From assembly GCF_000340885.1 (NCBI RefSeq), contig NC_020291.1, positions 5,269,001 through 5,333,000 of the forward strand: a DNA stretch of 64,000 nt. Reading direction: 5' to 3'. This stretch comes from Clostridium saccharoperbutylacetonicum N1-4(HMT). GTDB taxonomy: Bacteria; Bacillota; Clostridia; Clostridiales; Clostridiaceae. Shown here in pieces: positions 46,280 through 54,606 of the stretch; the first letter of the stretch is position 1, and every line of letters begins with the position of its first letter. The translations under genes and the position numbers were made by a program. Below the pieces are notes generated by a model. It was not told the DNA's origin. It did not search any database and saw only the letters and a program-made list of their open reading frames with translations.

Positions 46280-46526
46280 AACTCTCCTCCTAAATATTTA
46301 GTTTATATAAATTTTCAACTTACTAATTTAGTTTTATTTTGTAATTTTAATTATACCATCACTAATTATTTTAGTAAATATTTTTATTAAATTAACTAAA
46401 TATTTATTTATCTTTTATTTAAAGACCGAAAATCACTTTATTTGTCTAAATATCTTTTTAATACAAACTCTATAAGCAAGCATTTTTAAATAACTCTTAT
46501 TTTCATCAATAAATAAAATTTAAAAA

Positions 46527-46548
46527 TTAACTAAAAAAATTTAGTTAA
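46527..46548. promoter_or_regulatory. Perfect palindromic operator upstream of the transketolase operon
   Basis: TTAACTAAA-N4-TTTAGTTAA is a perfect 22-bp palindrome. Single half-sites recur at about 46299, 46327 and 46389, nearer to the start codon. The half-site resembles the TTAGTT core of ROK-type XylR operators, although no ROK regulator is in the window. Confidence 0.5.
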
Positions 46549-46628
46549 TTAATCTAAATACAAAATATGAATCTAATTAATAATTCCTTCATGGATGAAA
46601 ATCAGTTTCTCTCTAATAAATAGAAAAA

Positions 46629-46661
46629 CCTACGAAAATCCAATTTCTAGATTTTCGCAGG
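46629..46661 (-). terminator. Terminator downstream of the GH67 gene
   Basis: CCTGCGAAAATC pairs with GATTTTCGTAGG (one mismatch) and TTTTTC follows on the minus strand. The long repeat element lies between it and the gene, so the element would be in the 3'-UTR. Confidence 0.8.
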
Positions 46662-46682
46662 CCTAATGATAGAATCAACTTA

Positions 46683-46997
46683 TATAGATATCCAATTTAA
46701 AAACCAAACTTATAAATAGAATATACATTCATCACTGAGAAATTATAATCGTAACACTATAGTAGAAATCAGATACATTTTTCTGGAAGCAGGCATGTGA
46801 AATTTAGCTGATGATTGTTCTTAATGGTGGCTTGTTTCATTTTCAGCTTGTCCAAATTTTACATTTGGAACACGCTGAAATGACGATAAGCCGCCATTTA
46901 GAACCTTCCAGCGAAAATTTCACTAGTCCTGTGGAAGATAAATGTATCTGATTTCCGTAATTGTTGCATAAGTCTAATTCTCGCTTTAGATATCTAC
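46683..46997. repeat. Long inverted-repeat element, complete copy 1
   Basis: The 315-bp element begins TAGATATCCAA and ends TTTAGATATCTA. Inside, GAAATCAGATACATTT followed by TCTGG...CAGG...GTGAAATTT in the left half recurs inverted in the right half. The centre (GGCTTGTTTCATTTTCAGC to GCTGAAATGACGATAAGCC) closes a hairpin around CCAAATTTTACATTTGG. The whole sequence could fold into one long stem. There is no open frame. Confidence 0.85.
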
Positions 46998-47044
46998 ATT
47001 ATTTATCCTCAAATATTAACTATTAAAATTTATTAACTTTCATG

Positions 47045-49147
47045 CTAGTATATTGTTCTACCCTTTTCGTCTTCTATTCCAGACATTCTATAAAAATAAG
47101 TATTAACTTGGTCTCTCCAATCTCTAGCACTATCCAATTGTATATTAAGTCGTTCAAGAACTTGCTCATATAAAGTCTTATCTATTATATTCGCTAGCTC
47201 TTTCCACTTGCTTATAAATTCTTCTACAACTTTGTAACCTTCAAAATGTGTGTCATAAATATGTTGGATAACAGTTTTTCCTGATTTCAATACATGTGTA
47301 TAAGGAACATGGTGGAAAAATAATAGCAAATCATCTGGACAAGTTTCTAAATTATTATACTTACTTCTAAGTGGTTCATTATATTGACCCGCATAGCCTG
47401 TACCACTTTCTAGAGTACGGTCAATTCCAATTCCTTTGCAGTCTGCTCTATGATAAGTTCCCCATGGAGAAAATTCATATCCATCTACATCTGGTCCATA
47501 GTGATGTCCTGGTGATACCATCCAGCCTATTCCAAGTGGTGCTGTATAATTTTCATAAGCTCTCCAAGAATTCAATAATATTTTCCTTACATTTTTCATT
47601 ACTAATTCGTTATCTCCAAAAGTAATGTTAATCCATTCTTCTGAGATTTCTTCACTTGTAAGCTCACTATTCCAAGCAAGTCTTCCATATCCATAAAGAT
47701 TTGCTTGAGCTAAGAAATGACCTGTCCAAGTTTCATCGCTACCTACATTAACTATTGCATTTATACCACCGACTCTTTTAGCTATGTTACTTTCACTATC
47801 CCCATTTGCATAAGTTATAATATTTAATGCTTCTTTCCACAAAGGGATTAAATAGCAAACGTGTTTCTGCTGTCCTGTGTATTCTTGAGTTATTTGAAGT
47901 TCCAATAATTTATTAGTTTTATCCATAGCTCCAAATAACGGTGATATTGGTTCTCTAACTTGGAAATCTAATGGACCATTTTTAATTTGAAGATATACAT
48001 TATCTAAAAATTCTCCATCTAATGGCTCAAAACAATCATATGCTGCCTTAGCTCTATCTATTGAATGATCTCTCCAATCTTGTCTGCAGTTATATACAAA
48101 GCATCTCCATATTAATATTCCTCCATATAGTGCCAGTGCTTCTCCAAGCATATTGGCTCCATCTGCATGATTACGTCCATAAGTAAATGGTCCCGGTCTT
48201 CCCTCTGAATCAGCCTTTACCATAAACCCACCTAAGTTTGGAATTACACTATATACATATTGAACTTTTTTCTTCCACCATTCTTTCACCTCTTCATCTA
48301 AAGGATCAGCAGTCTCTAAATCCTTCAAGGTAATTGGTGCTGCAAAATTAATACTTAAATAAGTTTTAATTCCCCATTTATTAAATATGTCACTGATAGT
48401 TTTTACAATATTTATTTTCTTATCTATTAAATATGTTTCAGCTTCATGAACATTAGTATTATTTATGATTGCTCCGTTGATTCCAACTGAAGAAAGCATT
48501 CTAGCATAATCATTAATCCTATCTAAATCTGTTGCTACTTGATAGTCATCATTAAATGCTTTTCTTAAAGCTCTACTAGTTGCTGTTATGCCTCCTATTT
48601 CCTTCATAACTTCTTTCATAATCTCTTTATTGCGGTTGCTTTCAAAAAGTATAGATGTACCTGCAAATCCACGTTCTATAGTTCCGTCAAGGTTGTCCCA
48701 ATGGTTTATTAATCTGAGATCTTTCTTTGGATTATCTATGATTTCCATGCCTTTAAGCTGCTTATTTTGTTCAAATAAACGCAATAATGCAAATACTCCA
48801 TAAAGGATACCAGTATCGTTCCTAGCAGAAACACTTATACATTCAGTTTTTTCATCAGTTACAGTATATTTTATTTTATACCCATCATTAACTAAGCTAT
48901 TGTCTTCTTTTTTAACTAAACTTATATACTTAAAACCAGTAACATCTTTTTCATTTTCATGAATTACTTGAGTTTTTTCATCATTATCACTTCCTTTAAG
49001 TGCTCTCTTTAGTTCTGATAATGCTGAATCTATGATTTCACTTTTGCAAGAAACATAAATCTCTTCAAGGTATTCTTTATACTTACTATTTTTTATTCCA
49101 TCATGATTTAACCAACAAGAATATAATTTACTCTCTTTGTCTATCAT
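47045..49147 (-). CDS. GH67 alpha-glucuronidase
   Basis: The 700-residue protein matches GH67 throughout: a small N-terminal alpha/beta domain (1-140), a TIM barrel with VKADSEGRPGPFTYGRNHAD, which carries the expected catalytic acid region, WRCFVYNCRQDWRDHSIDRA, and a helical C-terminal domain (from about 480; PLGIGWMVSPGHHYGPDVDG). The family removes 4-O-methyl-glucuronic acid from the non-reducing end of aldouronic acids derived from glucuronoxylan. There is no signal peptide, so it acts in the cytoplasm after import. GTGGAGGT precedes the ATG at 49147. It probably works with the mannonate dehydratase and ABC importer upstream. Confidence 0.95.
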   Translation of the reverse strand: MIDKESKLYSCWLNHDGIKNSKYKEYLEEIYVSCKSEIIDSALSELKRALKGSDNDEKTQVIHENEKDVTGFKYISLVKKEDNSLVNDGYKIKYTVTDEKTECISVSARNDTGILYGVFALLRLFEQNKQLKGMEIIDNPKKDLRLINHWDNLDGTIERGFAGTSILFESNRNKEIMKEVMKEIGGITATSRALRKAFNDDYQVATDLDRINDYARMLSSVGINGAIINNTNVHEAETYLIDKKINIVKTISDIFNKWGIKTYLSINFAAPITLKDLETADPLDEEVKEWWKKKVQYVYSVIPNLGGFMVKADSEGRPGPFTYGRNHADGANMLGEALALYGGILIWRCFVYNCRQDWRDHSIDRAKAAYDCFEPLDGEFLDNVYLQIKNGPLDFQVREPISPLFGAMDKTNKLLELQITQEYTGQQKHVCYLIPLWKEALNIITYANGDSESNIAKRVGGINAIVNVGSDETWTGHFLAQANLYGYGRLAWNSELTSEEISEEWINITFGDNELVMKNVRKILLNSWRAYENYTAPLGIGWMVSPGHHYGPDVDGYEFSPWGTYHRADCKGIGIDRTLESGTGYAGQYNEPLRSKYNNLETCPDDLLLFFHHVPYTHVLKSGKTVIQHIYDTHFEGYKVVEEFISKWKELANIIDKTLYEQVLERLNIQLDSARDWRDQVNTYFYRMSGIEDEKGRTIY

Positions 49148-49275
49148 CTTAATTACCTCCACTTTTTTACTACACTGCTAATTAATCTGTATTGCATAAT
49201 TGCTCCGTATTTCATAATTGTTCCGTATTGCAGCATAGCTGCTCTTTTTATATGTGACTAACTCTTAACTCCTAC

Positions 49276-50340
49276 TTATAACTGTTTTCTAAGACTTTCC
49301 AAAATTCCATTTAAGTATGCCACTCCAAGGGCTCTATCATAAAGTCCATATCCAGGCATAGCTACTTCTCCCCAAATCATACGTCCATGATCTGGTCTTA
49401 CAATTCCTTTAAATCCGATTTCATATAAGGCTTTCATAATTTCATACATATCTAAAGATCCATCAGAAGATAAATGTGCAGCTTCATCAAATTTTCCTGG
49501 AGCAATATGCTTAATGTTTCTAACATGGGCAAAATGAATTTTTCCCTTTAATGCTCTTATGATATCTGGAATATCGTTATTCATATTAGAACCTAATGAC
49601 CCTGTACACAAGGTAACTCCATTACAAGGACTGTCCACCATAGTTACTAATCTTAATAAATTTTCCTTACAAGTCATAATTCTTGGAAGTCCAAATACTG
49701 GCCAAGATGGATCATCTGGATGTATTGCCATTTTTATATTATATTTTTCACAGGTTGGCATTATTGCTTCTAAGAAGTACTTTAAGTTGTTAAATAATTT
49801 TTCATTATCTACATCTTTATAAAGTTCAAATAATTCTTTAATTTTAGCCATACGTTCTGGCTCCCAACCTGGAAGCATAAATCCATTGGCTTTTGAATCC
49901 ATAGAAGATAATAAGTTTTCAGGATTGATTTTATCTACAAGTTCTTGATCGTAAGATAACACTGTTGAACCATCAGGTCTTACTTTAGCAAGATCAGATC
50001 TTGTCCAATCAAATACAGGCATGAAATTATAACAAACAACATCTATCCCTTCTTGCCCAAGTCTTTCTAAAGTAGTAATATAATTAGCAATATATTTATC
50101 TCTATCAGGTGCACCAACCTTAATCGAATCATGTATATTAACGCTTTCTATTCCTGCAACTCTTAAGCCTGCCGCTTCAACTTCTGCCTTCATCTCTTTA
50201 ATTCTCTCTAATGGCCACACTTCTCCAGGCATTGTGTCATATAAGGTAGTAACTACTCCTGTTACTCCTGGAATTTGTCTAATTTGTTCTAATGTTACTG
50301 AATCTGCTTCTTTTCCAAACCATCTTAGTGTCATTTCCAT
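49276..50340 (-). CDS. uxuA: Mannonate dehydratase
   Basis: The 354-residue TIM-barrel enzyme dehydrates D-mannonate to 2-keto-3-deoxygluconate in the glucuronate pathway. It begins MEMTLRWFG and has the family signatures TTLYDTMPGEVWPLERI, IAGIESVNIHDSIK-like text near 75, MAIHPDDPSWPVFGLPRI, TLCTGSLGSN, HFAHVRNI and VRPDHGRMIWGE, which hold the metal and substrate. The ATG at 50340 lies 12 bp after AAAGGA. The other steps (UxaC, UxuB, KdgK) are not in the window. It lies 128 bp upstream of the GH67 gene on the same strand. Confidence 0.95.
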   Translation of the reverse strand: MEMTLRWFGKEADSVTLEQIRQIPGVTGVVTTLYDTMPGEVWPLERIKEMKAEVEAAGLRVAGIESVNIHDSIKVGAPDRDKYIANYITTLERLGQEGIDVVCYNFMPVFDWTRSDLAKVRPDGSTVLSYDQELVDKINPENLLSSMDSKANGFMLPGWEPERMAKIKELFELYKDVDNEKLFNNLKYFLEAIMPTCEKYNIKMAIHPDDPSWPVFGLPRIMTCKENLLRLVTMVDSPCNGVTLCTGSLGSNMNNDIPDIIRALKGKIHFAHVRNIKHIAPGKFDEAAHLSSDGSLDMYEIMKALYEIGFKGIVRPDHGRMIWGEVAMPGYGLYDRALGVAYLNGILESLRKQL

Positions 50341-50434
50341 AATTATTTTCTTTCCTTTCTTAAGCCATAAATGCAATAAACGCATTTAATTCACCCTTAT
50401 TTTACCTTCTCAATTTATAATTTGATTATAAAAG

Positions 50435-50490
50435 TTCTAATTAGAATTATACATCTCAATTTACGAAATTAGGTAAAAATTTCATAAATT
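50435..50490. promoter_or_regulatory. Two palindromes upstream of uxuA
   Basis: TTCTAATTAGAA (50435-50446) is a perfect palindrome. AATTTACGAAAT with ATTTCATAAATT (50458-50490) is an imperfect inverted repeat. Both lie 95-150 bp before the start and may be operators. Confidence 0.35.
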
Positions 50491-50533
50491 GATAATTAAA
50501 ATAAATATTTTTTACTTAGTCCATTTTGACTTT

Positions 50534-52501
50534 TTAATTTACTTCCCAAAAGTCTCCAGCTAAGCCTTCTATAATAGATCCACTCGCCCATGGCATCAAA
50601 CAAAACCATGTACTAGCGAGAGAACCGTCACTATATCTTTCTGATAGCAGCCCTTGAGAATGACAGAACCTCTCAGACATCCAACCTTTTTTTCCATAAT
50701 CAAATTCTTTATCATAGGTGTTATAGGTTTGACATCCCCAGCCAATAGTATCCAACATACGAGCTTTCACATATTTGTCTTCAGTATTTTTCACTAGGTA
50801 CAATAATTCATCCACAATATTACTTGACATTGGATGAATATGTGGATTAGCAATAGACGTTACACTCCCTCCACAGCTTGACCACCTATTTTTACTAAGT
50901 GGCGGAACTTTAATTGGAGAATTATAGCAGAACTTAAAAGAAAATTCATAATCCATTGCATCTTTCATATGTTGCAAATAAATTTTTTCACCTGTTAATG
51001 CATGTATAAATCTGATAGCTTTTATATAAGCTAAGATCCCCTCAGAATCAGTAGCTTTATCTGTATCAAGAGGCCCTCCATAACATTCCATATGCTTAAT
51101 ATAGGTTTCATAATAATGCCTTTCGCTTTTCATCAAACTATCTAAGTGTGATTTATCACCTGTAAGATAGCAATAATATGCTAAAGCTGCCATACACCAT
51201 GTACCACTAAAGGAATCATATTCAATTCCTGCACCAGTTTTTTCTGATAATATGAAAGGATATTCATTATCTGTATTTTTAGTCTTCTCAATTTTCATAA
51301 GAATAGAATTTACAAAGGCCAGCCACTCCTCATGATGGCAGTTCTTAATTTTAATTTCATAGTCATAAGCCTTTAAAATATAAAAAAGCGCCTGCCCTAT
51401 CAAGTAGGAACTGTGTCCTGGTGTATGCATTCCATCAAACCACCAGCCATAATTGCTCCATTTTCCATTGTCATAAGCTCCAAAAGGCAATCCGGTGACA
51501 GAATTCAATGAATTATTCACAATGTTTGTTATACAAGCTAGTGCTTGTTCACGCATAGACTCATTCTCAAGCCTTAGTGCCGCCATCAATATAGGGGTTG
51601 CAACTGATAATCCATTGGTCCAAGTTATAGATATGATTTTGTTATACCTATAATCTCCACTATTTTCATTCTCAAAAACTTGTCCTGAATAACTACTATC
51701 TTCAGGAAGCCATGCATCTTGGTAAACTGCCAGTGATAAATCTTCAACTGTTGTCTTTATATCACTTGCCTTTCTTGGCTTTTGATGATATCTATAATAA
51801 ACTTCTTCAATTACAGGATTTATATCCAGCTCACTTTTTGCATCAAACTCATATACCTCCATTGCTACTTCAATAATTTCTCCTGGTTCCAATTCGAAGC
51901 AATTTTCGCTTAAAGAAGTTCTCTCTCTAACATCATGTGATTTTATAAATAACCATGGTGCATTTTCATACCCTAACGTATAGCCTATAGTCCCTTTCTC
52001 TAATGAGCAAGTATATCCTGCATATTGATAAAATTCACTGTCTACTTCTGGTTTCCATTGCTGTTTCATCCCATTTTTATTAATAAAATATGGACTTGCA
52101 CAAAATCCGTATATTTTATTGCTATCATACACCAAAGCTACTGGATGAGATAGTCTATCACTTCTTACCATCCATGAAGGAGATGATGGACGCTTTATCT
52201 CCTCCCTAAATCTTGGAAATTCATTAGGAACATTCTGTGGACACTCACCACGATTCCTTCCGTACATAAATGCAGGCATAAAATAGCGCGGACTTACTTT
52301 ATTAAATTTTAACTCTAAATGAATAACTCCTGACCAATTTATTTTATTTTCATTGTTAATGACTACTTTTACTTGAAATGGATTCTTTATACTTCCATTT
52401 CCGCCTACTACATCTATAGATGCTTTTAATCCATGCTCCTTCAATGGAAGATAATCTATGTTCTCTTGTTCTTTATTTCTTGCTGTCATAATAAATTCCA
52501 T
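50534..52501 (-). CDS. Unrecognised 655-residue protein in the glucuronoxylan block
   Basis: I cannot place this in a named family. The first 240 residues look like beta strands (SGVIHLELKFNKVSPRYFMP, ELEPGEIIEVAMEVYEF). The rest looks like an alpha/alpha toroid with repeated aromatic helices (GKWSNYGWWFDGMHTPGHSS, YDSFSGTWCMAALAYYCYLT, STWFCLMPWASGSIIEGLAG), the build of six-hairpin glycosidases and polysaccharide lyases. No signal peptide is present. The ATG at 52501 follows AGGTGG by 8 bp; GTG at 52513 is an alternative. Its place between the ABC importer and uxuA suggests action on imported oligosaccharides. Confidence 0.6.
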   Translation of the reverse strand: MEFIMTARNKEQENIDYLPLKEHGLKASIDVVGGNGSIKNPFQVKVVINNENKINWSGVIHLELKFNKVSPRYFMPAFMYGRNRGECPQNVPNEFPRFREEIKRPSSPSWMVRSDRLSHPVALVYDSNKIYGFCASPYFINKNGMKQQWKPEVDSEFYQYAGYTCSLEKGTIGYTLGYENAPWLFIKSHDVRERTSLSENCFELEPGEIIEVAMEVYEFDAKSELDINPVIEEVYYRYHQKPRKASDIKTTVEDLSLAVYQDAWLPEDSSYSGQVFENENSGDYRYNKIISITWTNGLSVATPILMAALRLENESMREQALACITNIVNNSLNSVTGLPFGAYDNGKWSNYGWWFDGMHTPGHSSYLIGQALFYILKAYDYEIKIKNCHHEEWLAFVNSILMKIEKTKNTDNEYPFILSEKTGAGIEYDSFSGTWCMAALAYYCYLTGDKSHLDSLMKSERHYYETYIKHMECYGGPLDTDKATDSEGILAYIKAIRFIHALTGEKIYLQHMKDAMDYEFSFKFCYNSPIKVPPLSKNRWSSCGGSVTSIANPHIHPMSSNIVDELLYLVKNTEDKYVKARMLDTIGWGCQTYNTYDKEFDYGKKGWMSERFCHSQGLLSERYSDGSLASTWFCLMPWASGSIIEGLAGDFWEVN

Positions 52502-52607
52502 GTTAATCACCACCTAACAATCATTCATGCAATCTTAATTCCTTGCATTTTATAATTATAATTTCGCATTTTATTAGCTTACTAAACAATACTTTATGCT
52601 TAAAAAA

Positions 52608-52643
52608 CAAAAGCATAGCTATGATAAATTAACTATACTTTTG
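52608..52643 (-). terminator. Terminator after the ABC transporter genes
   Basis: CAAAAG-ATAG pairs with CTAT-CTTTTG and T6 follows on the minus strand, 14 bp past the permease stop codon. Confidence 0.7.
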
Positions 52644-52656
52644 CCATTTAACTATT

Positions 52657-53496
52657 TTACCCCTTCATTCCTGTTGTCGCGATTCCTTCTACAAAATGCT
52701 TCTGGGCAAAGAAGAATATTAAAATACAAGGTAATATACTTACTAATGCCATAGCCATTATCTGACTCCAGTTAACTGAGGCTGATGCATCAAGTGATAT
52801 CCTAAGTGCTAGAGGTAAAGTCAACTTATTAACACTATTAATGTAAACTAAAGAATTAAAGAAATCATTCCATGTCCACATAAATTGAAATATTCCTGCT
52901 GAGAATAATGCTGGTTTACTTAATGGCAACATAATTCTTAAAAATATAGTAAAGGAATTACAGCCATCAATTGTTGCTGCCTCGTCCAATTCTCTTGGTA
53001 CGCCTCTAAAAAATTGAACTAACATAAAGATGAAAAATGGATATCCAGCAAAAATTGCAGGTACAATAAATGGATTATAGCTATCAATCCAACCTAAATC
53101 TCTAAATAGCATATATTTAGGGATTATAACAACAGCATTTGGAAGCATAAGTGTAGATATCATAAGCGCAAATAATATCTTTTTAAATGGAAATTTAAAT
53201 CTTGCAAAACCATAAGCCACCACAGCACTTGACATAACTGTAAATAGTACAGTTGGTATAACAAGCTTTATTGTATTAAGGAAAAATGTGCTATACCCAT
53301 ATTGTCCAGTTCCTTTCCAACCTTGAATATAGGAATCAAACGTAAAAGCTTTAGGAAGTAGTGCTGCGGAACCAAATAATTCATCATTACCTTTAAAGGA
53401 AGCGAAGAAAAGCCACACAACAGGGTAAATCATAACTATTCCAACTATTATTAAAATTGCATATCTAAGAATTGTGCTTCTTGATTTTTTTTTCAT
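52657..53496 (-). CDS. ABC sugar transporter permease, MalG/AraQ type
   Basis: The 279-residue protein has six predicted membrane segments and the ABC-permease EAA loop (ELDEAATIDGCNSFTIFLRI then PLSKPALF). It belongs to the CUT1 family, which imports oligosaccharides. It pairs with the upstream permease; the two genes overlap by TAATG. A terminator follows, so it ends the transporter operon. No ATPase gene is in the operon. Confidence 0.93.
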   Translation of the reverse strand: MKKKSRSTILRYAILIIVGIVMIYPVVWLFFASFKGNDELFGSAALLPKAFTFDSYIQGWKGTGQYGYSTFFLNTIKLVIPTVLFTVMSSAVVAYGFARFKFPFKKILFALMISTLMLPNAVVIIPKYMLFRDLGWIDSYNPFIVPAIFAGYPFFIFMLVQFFRGVPRELDEAATIDGCNSFTIFLRIMLPLSKPALFSAGIFQFMWTWNDFFNSLVYINSVNKLTLPLALRISLDASASVNWSQIMAMALVSILPCILIFFFAQKHFVEGIATTGMKG

Positions 53497-54431
53497 TAGA
53501 AATCGCCTCCATCATCATAATAAACCCATTTCTTTGAACTTTTAAATATTATAACTGTGAAGAACAATATTATTAAAAATAGAACCCAAGATAAAGCAGA
53601 TGCATATCCCATTTTAAAATATCTAAAAGCTTCTAAGTACAACTTCATTCCATATAAATAAGTTGATTGCATAGGTCCACCGCCTGTGATTACAAAGGCT
53701 GATGTAAATTCTTGGAATGACCCAACTAATTGCATAATAACGTTAAAAAATACTATTGGTGTCAACATTGGTATAGTAATAGTGAAGAACATTCTAAACT
53801 TTGATGCACCATCCATTATTCCAGCCTCATATAATTCCGCTGGTATCTGTTTTAATCCAGCAAGAAATAATACCATTGAAGAACCAAATTGCCATACAGT
53901 TAGAATATCTAATGTAAATAATGCTAAACTAGGACTCCCTATCCAATCTAAAGGTGGTATTGAAAATATAGATAAAATCTGATTTATTGTCCCATCCTTC
54001 ATAAATAAGAAACGCCATAATACTGATACTGCAACACTTCCTCCAAGTATAGATGGAATATAATATATAGTTCTAAAAGCATTTATAAATTTTAATTTTG
54101 AATTTAAAATCATTGCAATAAGTAACGCAAAAGCTAATTTTGCAGGGACAGATGTAAATACATATATTATTGTCACACTTAGAGATTTCCAGAATTCTGG
54201 ATCTATTGTAAATATACGAATATAATTATCTAAACCAACAAATTTAGGTGTTCCACCTAAACTTAAATTTGTAAATGAATAATAAAATGATGAAATCAAA
54301 GGGTATAATTGAAAGCCAATAAATCCCAATAACCATGGAGCTATATATAATAATCCAGTATATTTTTTTAATACCTTACTTTTCTTGCGGGTAACACTAC
54401 TCTTTAAATTAATTGCTGTATTTTGTTCCAC
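53496..54431 (-). CDS. ABC sugar transporter permease, MalF/UgpA type
   Basis: The 311-residue membrane protein has about six segments (first near residues 28-50, LLYIAPWLLGFIGFQLYPLI) and the EAA loop (ELYEAGIMDGASKFRMFFTI then TIPMLTP). It is the first of two CUT1 permeases for the sugar delivered by the lipoprotein encoded upstream. A long hairpin (54494-54574) lies between the binding-protein gene and this gene, probably lowering permease expression relative to the binding protein. Confidence 0.93.
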   Translation of the reverse strand: MEQNTAINLKSSVTRKKSKVLKKYTGLLYIAPWLLGFIGFQLYPLISSFYYSFTNLSLGGTPKFVGLDNYIRIFTIDPEFWKSLSVTIIYVFTSVPAKLAFALLIAMILNSKLKFINAFRTIYYIPSILGGSVAVSVLWRFLFMKDGTINQILSIFSIPPLDWIGSPSLALFTLDILTVWQFGSSMVLFLAGLKQIPAELYEAGIMDGASKFRMFFTITIPMLTPIVFFNVIMQLVGSFQEFTSAFVITGGGPMQSTYLYGMKLYLEAFRYFKMGYASALSWVLFLIILFFTVIIFKSSKKWVYYDDGGDF

Positions 54432-54493
54432 GTAAAAACCTCCTACCTTTACTTCAAATCAATAGCTTGAAATAGCTAATTATTTATACAGTA

Positions 54494-54574
54494 AAAGCTC
54501 CAGCTTAATATATAACTCTTTCCTTAGAAAAGTTAATATACTCAATGGAAATTAAGCTTATTTGCTGGAGCTTT
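54494..54574 (-). terminator. Intercistronic hairpin after the binding-protein gene
   Basis: AAAGCTCCAGC (54494-54504) pairs perfectly with GCTGGAGCTTT (54564-54574), enclosing a second AT-rich stem. On the minus strand TTTTACTG follows. It is a likely partial terminator or RNA stabiliser, typical between binding-protein and permease genes. Confidence 0.65.
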
Positions 54575-54606
54575 CTAAAAATAACATTGCCATGTGTTGA
54601 TTAATT

